Assembly (NCBI GenBank): GCA_029844215.1
Contig: CM056738.1
Coordinates: 69,246,093 to 69,310,092, forward strand
Direction: 5' to 3'
DNA: 64,000 nt
Origin: Przewalskia tangutica
Lineage: Eukaryota > Streptophyta > Magnoliopsida > Solanales > Solanaceae
Both the position numbers and the translations under genes were made by a program. The notes under the pieces are model-generated. The model saw nothing but the letters and a program-made list of their open reading frames with translations, was not told where the DNA came from and did no database searches. Numbering within the stretch: the first letter of the stretch is position 1; every line of letters starts with the position of its first letter. Shown here one piece after another: positions 1 through 11,388 of this stretch.

Positions 1-59
1 CTTTGGTAATTGATGGTAAACTAGGGTCATGTTCTCGGTCAGGGATGAGGGCGAGGGTT

Positions 60-1900
60 AGGGGTGTGTGTGGGGTAATAGAGATGCTAGGCTGAGAATA
101 AGGTCTAGGAACATTGGGACTTTAACGGGGAAGTCCAAAGATCTTGTTAAGGTTCTTAAGAAGAGGATGATTAATATAGCCTGTGTCCATGAGACCAAAT
201 AGGTAGGACCTAAGGCTAAGAATGTAGATGAGTATAAGTTATGGTTCTCGGGTAGATCAAAGTATAGGAATGGAGTAGGTATTTTGATAGACAGTCAGCT
301 AAGGGATCAGGTGGTAGATGTGATAAAGGTCAATGACAGGATGATGACGATTAAGTTGGTAGTTAGAGGGTTCACTATGAACATTATTATTGCTTATGGG
401 CCGCAGTTGGGCTTGGATGAGAAGGATAAAAGACGTTTTTGGGAGGATTTAGACGAAGTGATGAGAGTTATACCACCCACTGAGAAGATATTTGTAGGAG
501 CGGATATCAATGGACATATCGGGTCACTTCTAGAGGGTAATGATGGCGTGTATGGAGGCTTTGGACTAGGAGATAGGAACGGGGGGACGTCTCACTTTAA
601 ATTTCGCTAGAGCTTGTGGGATGGTGATAGCCAATTCAAGATTCCTGAAGAAGGAGAAACACCTGGTGACTTTTCGTAGTTCGGTGGCTAAGACTTAGAT
701 AGACGTTTTGCTCCTTAAGAAGGTTGACAAAGGTCTTTGTAAAGACTGTGAGGTTATTCCGAAGGAGGATATTACAACCCAACATAAGCCTTTGGTGATG
801 GATTTGAAGATCAAGATGGAGAAGAAGAAGAGGGTTGTGGATGACATGTTAATAATCAAATGGGGGAGTTTGATCATGGCTAGTGCAAAGGAGATGGAAG
901 AGAGGCTGATGGCCAAGGGGGCTGGAGGAGTAGTGGGGATGCGACTGATATGTAAGACATGATGCCTAGTTGCATTCAGGAGGTAGCTAGAGAAGTGCTA
1001 GGGGCCTTGTGGGGTAACCGTGGTGGGCATTGAGGGGACTGGTAGTGGAATGGTAAAATTCAAGAGAAGGTGGAAGCGAAGAAAACGGCGTATGTGAAAT
1101 TAGTAGAAAGAAATGATGAGATGGAGAAGTGGACAAATATGGAATTGTAAGATGGCGAGAAAAGAGGCAAACCTGACGGTTACTGCGGCGAAAACAATGG
1201 CTTTTCAAACGTCTGCATGTGGAATTAAAGGAGAAAGGCGGGGATAAGAAGTTGTACAAATTATTCAAGACAAGGGGGAGGAGGGTCCGTGACTTAAATC
1301 GCGTGAGGTGCATCAAGGACGAGGATGACAAAATACAGGTGGAGGAAACACATATTAGGCGGAGGTGACAATCTTACTTCCATAAACTCTTGAACGAAAA
1401 AGGAGACGGAGACATTGTGCTGCGAGATCTGGAGCATTCTGGTAGGTACCGAGATTTTGGGTATTGTAGAAGCATTAAGGTTGAGGAGGTTAAGGGTGTT
1501 GTTCGCAGGATGCGTAGGGGACGAGCGATCGGGCCTGACGAGATCCCAGTTGAATTTTGGTAGAGCGCAGACAGGGCACGGTTGGAATGGTTGACCGAGT
1601 TATTTAACGTCATTTTTAAGACGGTGAGAATTCCCGAAGAATGGAGGTGGAGTACAATGATTTTTCTTCTACAAAAACAAAGGTGATATCCAGAGTTGCA
1701 ACAACTATAAGGGTATCAAGCTGCTAACCCTCAGTGTGGATGTGTGAGGGGTTGGCTATGGACGAGTTCAGGAGGGGTAGATGTAGGCTGAAGAAGTATT
1801 GGGGAGAGGTACTTAGACGAGATATGACGCAAGTGCAACTTACTGAGAACATGACCTTAGATAGAGGGTTGTGGAGGACACGAATAGGGTAGTAGGTAGT
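60..1900 (+). pseudogene. Decayed RTE-like LINE (endonuclease and part of RT)
   Basis: Non-LTR retrotransposon remnant. Conceptual translation in shifting + frames gives an apurinic endonuclease domain (NIGTL near 110, the ETK catalytic Glu near 210, GADINGHIG near 495-525), a linker with repeated K/E, then the fingers of a reverse transcriptase (RRMRRGRAIGPDEIPVEFW near 1507-1563; KGDIQSCNNYRGIKLL near 1680-1725). From about 1727 it jumps straight to the usual C-terminal tail (RRGRC...KKYWGEV...MTLDRGLWRTRI, 1770-1890), so the RT palm with its YADD-type motif is deleted. Many stops and frameshifts; longest open piece is 284-610. No poly-A tail or target duplication is visible, and the 5' end may lie outside the window. 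Plant genomes often annotate such endonucleases as craniofacial development protein 2-like. Certainly non-functional; the RTE assignment is by motif resemblance. Confidence 0.85.
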
Positions 1901-1920
1901 CGAGCGTAGTCCTACGTACA

Positions 1921-2072
1921 CTTACAAAATGATAGCTGAGAAAATATAAAACATATAAAATTAAAAAATAATTTCAACAGTATTTTATAATCTAAATAAA
2001 AAGAAAATAATTTTAATAAGATCTCTTGTGTCTTATATTCAGATTTCTAAAGTGCAAAATAAATATCTATTA
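1921..2072. other. AT-rich spacer
   Basis: Low-complexity AT-rich sequence between the LINE tail and the MITE. Nothing codes here. Confidence 0.5.
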
Positions 2073-2297
2073 CTTCCCTCTGATTCAATTTAAGTGTCTT
2101 ACTTTTTTTTATTTGTCCCAAAAGGAATGCATCTTTCTATATTTAGTAAGTTTTTCAATTCAAGTCAAGTTTAAGATCACAAGATTTAAAAACTTCCACA
2201 CATCTTTAATTTAAGATTACACGATTTGAAAGTTTCCTTTTATTTCTTAAATTTTGTGTCAAGTCAAATTAAGACACTTAAAATGTGTAGGAGGAAG
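2073..2297. mobile_element. Stowaway-like MITE
   Basis: About 225 bp bounded by TA dinucleotides (2071-2072 and 2298-2299). The left end reads CTTCCCTCTGATTCAATTTA and continues AAGTGTCTTA; the reverse complement of the right end reads CTTCCTCCTACACATTTTAA and continues GTGTCTTA, so the two ends form a terminal inverted repeat of about 28 bp with a few mismatches. The CTTCC/CTCCCTC start and TA target are typical of Tc1/Mariner-derived Stowaway MITEs. No coding capacity. Confidence 0.7.
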
Positions 2298-2563
2298 TAT
2301 AAAAACATATTAAACTAAAAAATAATTTTGTTAAAAGCTACAAAGCCAATTGACCGGAAATTTCTCAACTTCCTCAGTTTGTTAAATCATTGTATTCTAT
2401 ATTTGAATTTGAATCTCTCAACTTTGATATATGTGAGGCTTATCACTCATTCAATACATACTTTTATATCCAAAAAGAAACACTTTATTGACATTGAAGA
2501 TAAAAGAAAATAGAAAGAGATAATCGAGTGGTAAGTTATAACTTATTAGAAATATGTTACTTT

Positions 2564-2780
2564 TTTTTTTACGAAGGAACCCGCAGCCGCTACTCTTTCG
2601 AGTAGCGCACATGATAAATCCCTGGCTGACGCAATAGCCTGCAAATCACGTCAGCCGATTAACCACACTTGGCAAGCCATGTGTGACAGACTCAATCAAG
2701 AAGGTTTATGCAGGGGATCGAACTCGTGACCTTGCGGTCCCGCGCTCTACTGCTACACCAACTTGGCTATCCTTGCGGGT
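2564..2780 (-). mobile_element. tRNA-derived SINE with perfect 15-bp TSD
   Basis: Read on the minus strand, the element starts with a tRNA-like head: A box TAGCCAAGTTGG (around 2757-2768) and B box AGTTCGATCC (around 2720), followed by a tRNA-unrelated body and an A-run that appears as T's at 2564-2570. It is flanked by the identical 15-bp duplication GAAATATGTTACTTT at 2549-2563 and 2781-2795. Such SINEs are transcribed by RNA polymerase III from the internal boxes and mobilised by LINE enzymes. Head, tail and duplication are all present, so this is a full-length, fairly recent copy. The body resembles SolS-type SINEs of Solanaceae; the family name is from memory. Confidence 0.85.
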
Positions 2781-2795
2781 GAAATATGTTACTTT

Positions 2796-3120
2796 GAGTC
2801 TTATTATAGATGCAGATTGCTTTTCATCCGGTCAATTCTCTATCTTATCCAAAAATAAAAGATATACCCAAGTAAACATTTTAACTTGTATAAAATTAAA
2901 CACATAAATATAAATATTGACGTGACATTGACATTACATAAATTTGGAAGTGTCTGGATAATCATTTTATAAGTTAGAGTGTTCAACTAACAAAGTGAAG
3001 ATAAATTAAGATGTCTACTTGTGCATATCAAAGTTGGAGGGCATAGCTAAACCCAAATTTAAGAGTATGCCAAAACAAATTTACAATGATTTTGTTTATG
3101 GAAAGAGTACTAATCACAAA
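2796..3120. other. AT-rich host sequence without a recognisable gene
   Basis: Target DNA between the SINE and LARD-1. Only short chance ORFs; no splice-like or coding signal seen. Confidence 0.4.
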
Positions 3121-3125
3121 GGAAT
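3121..3125. repeat. Left target-site duplication of LARD-1 (GGAAT)
   Basis: Identical to 13618-13622, immediately outside the TG...CA termini. Shows that the two big repeats and the short interior inserted as one unit. Confidence 0.85.
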
Positions 3126-6100
3126 TGTCACGTCCCGAATCCCGGGTCTGTGTCTTACCTGGGCACCCTTATCCCAAACAATCCATGGACAATAATTTAA
3201 AATAACACTCATGATACAAAACAGGCTAGCCGACGAGGCTTCCAATATAAATATATATGAAAAGCCCACCAGGGACTATATATTTTTTTTTCTTCATACA
3301 CACAACCTATATACATAGCCCACATATGACTACAGACCTCTAAGAGTTTGATAACAACATGTGACGGGACAAGGCCCCGCTGTATCCTGAATATACACAA
3401 GTCTAAAATCAAGGCTGTACCAAAATGGCAACTCCGGAACAATGGAGCTATCCCAAAAGTGGAGCAATGACCCTAAGAACGTGGATCACCAAACTGAGTA
3501 CCTACACATGCGAGCATGAACGCATCCCCACGAAGGGGGTCAATACAACATGTACTACGTATGGAAAGGAAATAAAGTACAGTATTAAAATCATAGCTGG
3601 CCAAGGAATGACAGGGACAAATAAAATAATCAAATACCACATCCAACCGTGTCATATAAAATAAAAGCCAACTGTACCTTGTATCACAATACCCCTGTAC
3701 CACTGTACCACGGTACTACTATATCACTGTATTACAGTACCACTGTACTACTATAACACCGAGAGTCAATTGTACCTTTTCAAGATATGCAAGTTATGTC
3801 AAAATCAGGGACACATGCCCTCAGAATCATTATGCAATTCTAACCATGGGTCTTAAACCCGCAATATAAAAGCATTCCCGTGGAATTCCTCCATCACTGT
3901 CAGCATGTTACAAGTGTAATATATAACAAGTATCAAGAAAGCATGTTTGTGGAATTCCAACATCACTGTCAGCACGTCCGTGTTATACTATCAAATTAGC
4001 ATCACTGGAACATGCCCGTGGAATTCCAACATCACTGTCAGCAGTCCATGATATAATATAAAATCAGCCTCACAGAAGCATGCCAGTGGAATTCCAACAT
4101 CACTGTCAGCACGTCTGTAGAACAATATATAATCAATATCACAGAAGCATGCCCGTGGAATTCCAACATCATTGTCAGAACGTCTGTAGAATAATATATA
4201 ATCAATATCACAGAAGCATGCCCGTGGAATTCCAACATCACTGTCAGCACGTCTGTAGAACAATATATAATCAATATCACGAGCGTGCGGTGGAATTCCA
4301 ACATCACCACAAGACGCGTGCGTAGTATCACATGTATACATATAACAAAGGCCGGACCCCAAGCGAGGGACTCGATTAAGTGAAATATAACACTTGCACG
4401 AATAACTATCATAAGAAACCATATGCAAGTATAAATCATCTTTTCACTTTACTAGAGGTATATCACATCTTCTACTTTAGAAAGCCTAAGGCATTATTAA
4501 GGTATGAAAGATTAAAGATAGAAGAATCACACATCTTCTACTTCTAGAAAGCTCAACTATACAACATACGTCCGTCGTACGTTTCTTTTCTTATGACACC
4601 CGAGACACTAACACTTTTAGTCTCAAACACTTTCACTTTCCCAAATCAAGTAACTTACAATCTAAAGCCAAGTTACTCATACTTTTTAAATCAATTCACC
4701 TACACTTTTCAAATCGAATTACCTATATTCTTCAAATCCATTAAGAGGGACTTCCTTCTAGAAATCCAAAGTACTATGTACATAGTACATCACTAAGTAC
4801 TATCAATAGAGTATATCACTAAGGATTAGGTTCCAATAGAACTCAACAGAGATCAAGTCAAGTATACTTCTAAAATCAAGACAAGTATACTTCAAGAAAC
4901 AAGTCATGTATACTCAATAATAAGGCAAGTATACTTCAAGGAACAAGTAATGTATACTCCAATAACAATCATGCCGATAGAAGGAAGTAGTTCACATACC
5001 TTATCGTTCTTCTACCAATCCGTTAAGTGGAATACGCCTCACGTAGCTTCTACCAATATGTTAAGCGGAATACACCTCACGTAGCACTTCAACCTATAAT
5101 GATAATAATACTTCTATCAACATCTAACTCACTTAGTATTAGACATACACCAAGTAAAGGGTCTCTTATTCTACGGAAAATTAGGCAGCACTTCCCCTGT
5201 TTATACATACTTTTTCACCTTTTTCAAGGCCCGAATTTCAACAAACAACAAGCCACATTTAAGGGCACAACAATGCAACAACCAAAGGGGACTACACGCT
5301 TACTTGACGTGTAAAATTCTGTCCCACAATTACATAAAAGCAGTCCGCAAAAATCAGTCCATAATATCCAACAAAATAAGGCCATTCTCGGCCACAACCA
5401 CAACAACATATAAATCCTTTCAATTCCTTATAATCCAAGTCGTTTTCCCATAATTTATACATAGTTCATGTCACCAATTTAATGAATAAATTCCCTTCAA
5501 CATACAACATAAAATGTGAAGACAACGACAATAAAAATCCAATGAATCAAGAGGCACGAAATGCCCAACTCTCGGCCCAACCAACAAAAATACAACATAT
5601 ACTTGTTATTTCAATTTTTCCTTATCACGGTATAATTCTCTAATCACTACAACATGTAACATAATATTACTTCAAGAGGAAAGATGATCCTTACCTCAAA
5701 TATGCCCAAACAGTCCAAGCTAAAGTCGGTCCTTAGAATAGTCTTAGCTCCGATTCTTCAAGTTTCAATCACATATATGAACCCTCTATAACCTTATAAT
5801 AAACTTCTCTTCAAGTTTCAACACCAAAGGTTGAAGAACACCATAGAGTTTCAATATCCTTATTCTCGGCTCAAGGGATTTTTTAGGGGTTATGGGTGTT
5901 TAATCTTGGCTAATACTTGGTTAGGGACCTTAAGCTTGTGTTAGAGAATTAAACTTGGAATATTTATGAAATCTTGGTCTTCACTTGAGTTCTTGGCCGA
6001 GAGCACCTAAAGAGAGATATATTTTGCTTGTGAAATTTTATCTAAGTGTTGAGTCTTGCAAGCCCTCTATGTGTATATATAATGTATCTCAATGGGTAGG

Positions 6101-6547
6101 ATCTTGACAAGTTTAGGGACAAGAGTGGGGACAAGTGTATGTGTGGGGGATCCATGTCCACTTTTCATCCAAAAATATCTAAGTCTAATGTCAATGATAA
6201 GTGGGGGTGGCACGTGTCACCCTCCTATTAGTCAAAATTATTTCTTCCCCAAAAATATATATATTTGGCCAAAATATCTCAAAATATTGTGGGCCCTATA
6301 AAATCGTAAAAATTTTCGGTGGGCCCACATGACCAAATCCGAAACTTAAAATCCAAAACTCCAATATATTCTACTAACTCCATATATCAAATTTGAGAAT
6401 CAAATTCCAAATAGTAAACATTTTTCCTTCACAAGGTTCCGAAATTTCTCCGTAGGAAAAAAGTGATTTTCCTTTCGCTCCAAAATTCAAATCTTATTTT
6501 CTCACTTACGTTCTCATCTCATTCTCTAGGAAATACGGGGTGTAACA
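3126..6547 (-). repeat. LARD-1 3' LTR
   Basis: 3422-bp LTR, plus-strand ends TGTCACGTCCCGAA... and ...GGGTGTAACA. It is collinear with 7087-13617 and has the uninterrupted version of the site where sLTR-1 sits in the other copy (TATACTATCAAATTAGCATC near 3990), which serves as an empty-site control. It carries the 69-bp tandem repeat at 3871-4318. Confidence 0.85.
3871..4318. repeat. Tandem repeat, unit about 69 bp, about 6.5 copies
   Basis: Units share GTGGAATTCCAACATCACTG followed by TCAGCACGTCTGTAG and an AT-rich stretch. Copies start near 3872, 3941, 4012, 4079, 4148, 4217 and a partial one near 4285. The last complete units are the most alike, suggesting growth from that end. Open frames across it (for example 4080-4325 +) are by-products of a 69-bp (23-codon) unit and not genes. 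Confidence 0.85.
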
Positions 6548-6549
6548 TA

Positions 6550-6560
6550 CTTTCCTCCTT
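6550..6560 (-). promoter_or_regulatory. Polypurine tract of LARD-1
   Basis: Minus strand AAGGAGGAAAG, two bases before the TGTTACACC start of the 3' LTR. This is where plus-strand DNA synthesis is primed. Confidence 0.7.
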
Positions 6561-7069
6561 AGAAACATTCGTCCCGAATGTTCATAACAGGTTTCAAGCT
6601 AAACAGATATCAGCATAGTCCCCTTAACTATACCCAACAACACCAAATATGTCATACATGACCACAATATTAACACATGAATATACACCAGTCAAAATAG
6701 ACAAGTAGGGGCCTCTGGAGCTACTCTAAGCTCATTTGGTACTGGCGGTTTTACTGAACTCGCCGACTGGGCCAGAACCTCAGGTATAGTCTGGGCCTGT
6801 GCCATCGTAACTCTCTGCGTCTGACTAACAGCTCATGCTGCTGATTTGCCCTTCTGGGCCACTGTTTCCTTCCGTGGAGTCATAACTGTAGCACAAGAAT
6901 ACTTCAGAGAGGAACCATCCTAATAACACAACTCTACTACACGTTCTCAGAGTGAGAAGAATGGAAACCAATCCTAAATATCCTGTAGCCTCCTGGATAT
7001 AAGTATGGTGCACACATACCCATACCCAAGACTCTACTAGACACGTTCTGTAGATATTTCGAGGATTAA

Positions 7070-7083
7070 CTGCTCTGATATCA
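7070..7083 (-). promoter_or_regulatory. Primer-binding site of LARD-1 (tRNA-iMet type)
   Basis: Minus strand TGATATCAGAGCAG, three bases after the upstream LTR end. It matches the common plant site TGGTATCAGAGC with one change. Confidence 0.75.
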
Positions 7084-7846
7084 CTCTGTCACGTCCCGAA
7101 CCCCGGGTCCGTGACTGGTGCCCTACCTGGGCACCCTTATCCCAAACAATCCATGGACAATAATTTAAAATAACACTCATGATACAAAACAGGCTAGCCG
7201 ACGAGGCTGTCAATATAAATATATATGAAAAGCCCACCAGGGACTATATATATATTTTTTATTCATACACACAACCTATATACATAGCCCACATACGACT
7301 ACATACCTCTAAGAGTTTGATAACAACATGTGACGGGACAAGGCCCCGCCGTACCCTGAATATATACAAGTCTAAAATCAAGGCTATACCAAAATGACAA
7401 CTCCGGAACAATGAAGCTATCCCAAAAGTGGAGCAATGACCCTAAGCACGCAGATCACCAAACTAAGTACCTACACCTGCGGGCATGAACGCAGCCCCCC
7501 CGATGGGGGTCAGTACAACATGTACTAAGTATGAAACGGAAATAAAGTACAGTATTAAAATCATACCTGGACAAGGAATGACAGGGACAAATAAAATAAT
7601 CAAATCAGATCCAACCGTGTCATATAAAATAAAAGCCAATTGTACCATGTATCACTGTACCCCTGTACCACTGTACCACCGTACCACAATACTATTATAT
7701 CACTGTATTACTGTACCACTGTACTACTATAACACCGAGAGTCAACTGTACCTTTTCAAGATATGCAAGTTATGTCAAAATCAGGGACATCTACCCTCAA
7801 AATCATTATGCAATTCTAACCATGGGTCTTAAACCCGCAATATAAA

Positions 7847-8018
7847 AGCATGCCCGTTGAATTCCTCCATCAATGTCAGCATGTAACAAGTGTAATATAT
7901 AACCAGTATCAAGGAAGCATGCCCGTGGAATTCCTCCATCACTGTCAGCATGTCAACCTCACAGAAGCATGCCCGTGGAATTCCAACATCACTGTCAGCA
8001 CGTCCGTGTTATACTATC
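7847..8018. repeat. 69-bp tandem repeat, part 1 (split by sLTR-1)
   Basis: Same GTGGAATTCC-containing unit as at 3871-4318. About 2.5 units precede the insertion point. Confidence 0.8.
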
Positions 8019-11000
8019 TGTTACACCTCATAAGTTAAGACAATGATTAAGAACGCCATTAAGGTTAAGATTCAGATAAGGGGTATGAGATATAATTATA
8101 CAAGCTACGAACACGTCAATGAGTATTTAAAATGATAAGTTATTTATATTTCTCTTTTGAGGATTATTACATATTGTGGGAATTTCGACATGAAGAATAC
8201 GAGACCTTATGGAATTCCCGGGAATTAAAGGAAACGGAAATCAATATTTAAAGAAATAAATTAAGGTTTACTACTTTAGGGATTAAATTAGTTTAATAAG
8301 CACTTAGAGGGTTAAAAGTGTAAAAGAAGAGGGACCTAAATGCACTTTTTAAAAATCTGAAAATTTGGAACTTAAATTGCCTAACAAGTTCATTTTGTCT
8401 TCTGGAACACAAAAACTAAATCATCCCTTCTCTTTTCCCCTAGCCTAGGTCGAAAATTCCCCCCCTTTTGCAAGAGAAAAATTCAAGCTTTTACTCCACT
8501 TTGTTAGACTAATTATCCTACACAATTAAGTCAAGAACTAGAGCAATTTTAACACCCAAAAATAGTGGGTTTCGGCCACCACTGCTGCCGATTTTGAGCT
8601 TCAAAGTTTCCAAGATTTTGAGACAAATTGTGGAAGAAAAACATGTATAAATGTTGGGTAACATTGTAGAAGGATTGCATGTTATTTTGGAATTGAAAGA
8701 AGTGAGGAATTGGGGCGAAAATCAACGAAAAAGTGGGTAAGAATCGGCTGGGGCAGTGGCTGTTCGTAGGAGGTTGTTTTGAGCTCGAAAATTGGTAAAT
8801 TTTTATCCCTTTCATTTGATATTTGATAGATTATTTGATATTATAGTTAGGAGAATTATCTATGTTAAAGAAGAAATAGAAAGAAGACAATGCATGTGAT
8901 TATTAGAGGTCGAAACCGATTTAAAACCCATTTTTGGCATACATTGGAATTGATTAATTGTGTTGGTATGTTATTACTAATTGCATGTGAAAATTTAGAT
9001 GGAACTTTGATGTTTAAAGTTATAGTTGTTATATGAAGTGTTGGAAGCTTAATTGTAAAGTAAGGAATGTTGGAAAAGTTTTAGAATTGAAATAGGTGTG
9101 GCCGAAAAGTTGATGGAAATTGTTGAACATTATGGTGACGTATTACGGGATGAATTGGTGTTTAAAAATATGCTACAAACATGCATAAGTATTAAGGTAG
9201 TTGTTTATACATGCCTTGAAAGGATTAAAGTGTGGAAAAGTGTTAATTTTACATTCTTGAATTGGCAATGTTGCTAGAAGATTGGGTTGCTCTCATGGAA
9301 AATTCTAACGTAACTAAATGATGGACTAATATAGGAAATGAATGTAGTAGTTGCCTTTGTTATTGAAATTGTTAAATGGAATGATTATAAAGAGAAGGTG
9401 TGCGCACTAACGGCGTAAATAGAGTATTTGAGATAATTTTGATTTAATCTTCATATGGTAGTTGATTATTGGTCTGATTTGATTTGTTGGTTAACTGTGA
9501 ATACGCACATAAAACAAAGGAAATGCCGCCCAAATTTTTATAGAAATAAGAAGTCGTTATTCGAATGACTTACGTTAGAAGTACTAGAATTAATGGTCAT
9601 ATTATTGTTATTATAGGCGGACATGTTAGACGAGGCGCATCCTAGTTTTACATTTGGTTAAGCGATTAAGAGGTATGTGAGACTATCTTTCTTTCTTTTG
9701 ACATGATTTTGTGAAACAACTTCCATTTGGCATGTTTTTAATAGAAGTACGGCGGACGTACATGATTTTCTACAAAGTTAGTTTTAAAGGAAAATTGTTA
9801 TGACAAGTGCCTATGATTTTTCAGTAAATAGTTTATTATGATGATATTATCGGAAGTCAAAGATGATTTCTAATTGCATATGGTTGCTCATGATTTCTAC
9901 TCGTGCTAAGTCTTAGTACACATTCACCGAGTCCCTCACATAGAGGGCCGGCACCATATTGTATGTTCTGGGTTCAAGTCCTGGCTATTATTATTATATT
10001 ATTTGGGTTCGAGTCCCAAGCGGGTTCAACTCCCGGATTATTATTATTCCATGGATTAGCTCTCAATGATGCGGGTTCGAGTCCCATGACATTATATTAT
10101 TTCATATACTTACGTGAGTTCGAGTCCTATGACATATACATACTTACTTGGGTTCGAGTCCCATGACATTATATTATTTCATATACTTACGTGAGTTCGA
10201 GTCCTATGACATATACATACTTACTTGGGTTCGAGTCTCATGATATATATGTACCTAGACGGGTTCGAGTCCCGTGCTATTATATCCTGAGGGTAGGAGT
10301 TCATGATTTTGGCATGACTTACATATTTTGAAAAGGTAAGAGCTGATTTTCATTACTCTCGTTTGATAAGGCACTGTTGTACTATTAAGTTGATTTCATA
10401 CTTGCCTCCTGTTATACGTTGAACTGTTATGATTTTAATTACAATATTTTTCAGTTTCACATACTTGGTACATCTATCGCATCGACCCTTTTCCTCGGAG
10501 TGCGTTCATGCCCGCAAGTTCTGGTGTTCAGATAGGTGACCCTCCAGTCTAGGACATCTATTCAACTGTTGGAGAGCTCCATTGTTCCGGAGCCAATTAT
10601 TTTGGTACAGAACCTCTCCTATTTTGATTGTACATATTTATGGGCACGACGGAGTCCTGTCCCGTCTTATGTCATTGTCATACTCTTAGAGGTCTGTAGA
10701 CAGTTGTGGGCGGTAGGTGTGTTTTGGTTTTGTGAAGATTGTTATGCATTTTGCTCAATTGTATTGTTGTACTTGTTTTGGGATGTTCCCGTATATAGTG
10801 ACAGCCTTGCCGGCTTGCCTATTTGACTGTTTCCTTATATAAGTGATGCTATTTGGTGGCAGCCTAGTCGGCTAGCCTGTTGTGATTGTTGGTTAATTGT
10901 GTAAGGCAGTCTTGTCGGCTCGCCTATGTTGGGTATATGTTATAGATGCAGCGTTGTGCTGTCGAAATTTTCTATTACCCTTAAAGTGTCAGTTGATTAC

Positions 11001-11048
11001 GTGACATGTTAGAGTAATGACGTCCAATTAGGGCGTCGGGTTGTGACA
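8019..11048 (+). mobile_element. sLTR-1: solo LTR (3030 bp) inside LARD-1
   Basis: Starts TGTTACACCTCATAAG and ends GGGTTGTGACA, flanked by the 5-bp duplication CTATC (8014-8018, 11049-11053). The matching site in the other LARD-1 LTR is empty, which proves insertion. There is no primer site, gag or pol, so this is a single LTR left after recombination between two LTRs. Short stretches (for example around 10650-10700, reverse complement of CAGACCTCTAAGAG and GACGGGAC) show that it is distantly related to the LARD-1 and sLTR-3 LTRs. By comparison with LARD-1 the TGTTACACC end is the LTR 5' end, giving + orientation. Frames at 9903-10166 and 10536-10826 are not supported as genes. Confidence 0.88.
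9970..10273 (+). repeat. Array of nine B-box-like motifs in sLTR-1
   Basis: The motif GGTTCGAGTCC, which fits the RNA polymerase III B-box consensus GGTTCGANTCC, or a one- or two-base variant occurs nine times (near 9970, 10005, 10023, 10075, 10115, 10151, 10195, 10229, 10262). A 77-bp unit starting at 10073 is repeated exactly at 10150 and starts again at 10227. No tRNA cloverleaf or A box accompanies them. Confidence 0.8.
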
Positions 11049-11053
11049 CTATC

Positions 11054-11388
11054 AAATCATTATCACTGGAACATTCCCCTGGAATTCCAACATCACTGTC
11101 AGCAGTCCATGATATAATATAAAATCAGCCTCACAGAAGCATGCCCGTGGAATTCCAACATCACCGTCAGCACGTCTGTAGAACAATATATAATCAATAT
11201 CACAGAAGCATGCCCGTGGAATTCCAACATCACTGTTAGCACGTCTATAGAACAATATATAATCAATATCACAGAAGCATGCCCGTGGAACTCCAACATC
11301 ACTGTCAGCACGTCTGTAGAACAATATATAGTCAATATCACAGAAGCATGCCCGTGGAATTCCAACATCACTGTCAGCACGTCTGTAG
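11054..11388. repeat. 69-bp tandem repeat, part 2
   Basis: Continuation of the 5' LTR array after sLTR-1, nearly five units ending in CACGTCTGTAG near 11388. Minus-strand open frames over it are repeat artefacts. Confidence 0.8.

Larger units (their letters stand above)
6548..7086 (-). pseudogene. LARD-1 interior: broken start of a Ty3 gag
   Basis: Only 539 bp between the LTRs. On the minus strand an ATG at 6883 opens a short basic start (MTPRKETVAQKGKSAA) that stops almost at once, then continues with a Q/A/P-rich stretch in the same frame to about 6700. This resembles the extreme N terminus of chromovirus gag. Capsid, zinc knuckle, protease, RT, RNase H and integrase are all absent, so the element could move only with proteins from a partner. 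Confidence 0.6.

Noticed and set aside
2564..2780. Functional tRNA gene at the SINE
   Set aside because: Only the A and B boxes are tRNA-like; the fold is incomplete and the unit continues into a SINE body with an A tail and target duplication.
3871..4318. CRISPR-like array of regularly spaced repeats
   Set aside because: The spacers are also repeated, the array is inside a plant LTR, and CRISPR does not occur in plant nuclear genomes.
4038..4439. Open frames with repeated VMLEFHGHASVILIIYCSTDVLT-like or MPVEFQHHCQHV-like peptides (also near 11052-11425 and 7850-8038)
   Set aside because: They are translations of the 69-bp LTR tandem repeat, open in several frames because the unit is a multiple of three. 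No domain, no independent start signal.
6548..7086. Reading 3126-6547 and 7087-13617 as two separate solo LTRs
   Set aside because: The outer flanks share GGAAT, the inner flanks do not form duplications, and a primer site and purine tract sit at the inner LTR edges, so it is one element.
9970..10273. Cluster of tRNA genes suggested by repeated GGTTCGAGTCC
   Set aside because: No acceptor stems, anticodon arms or A boxes flank the motifs; they are part of a tandem LTR repeat.
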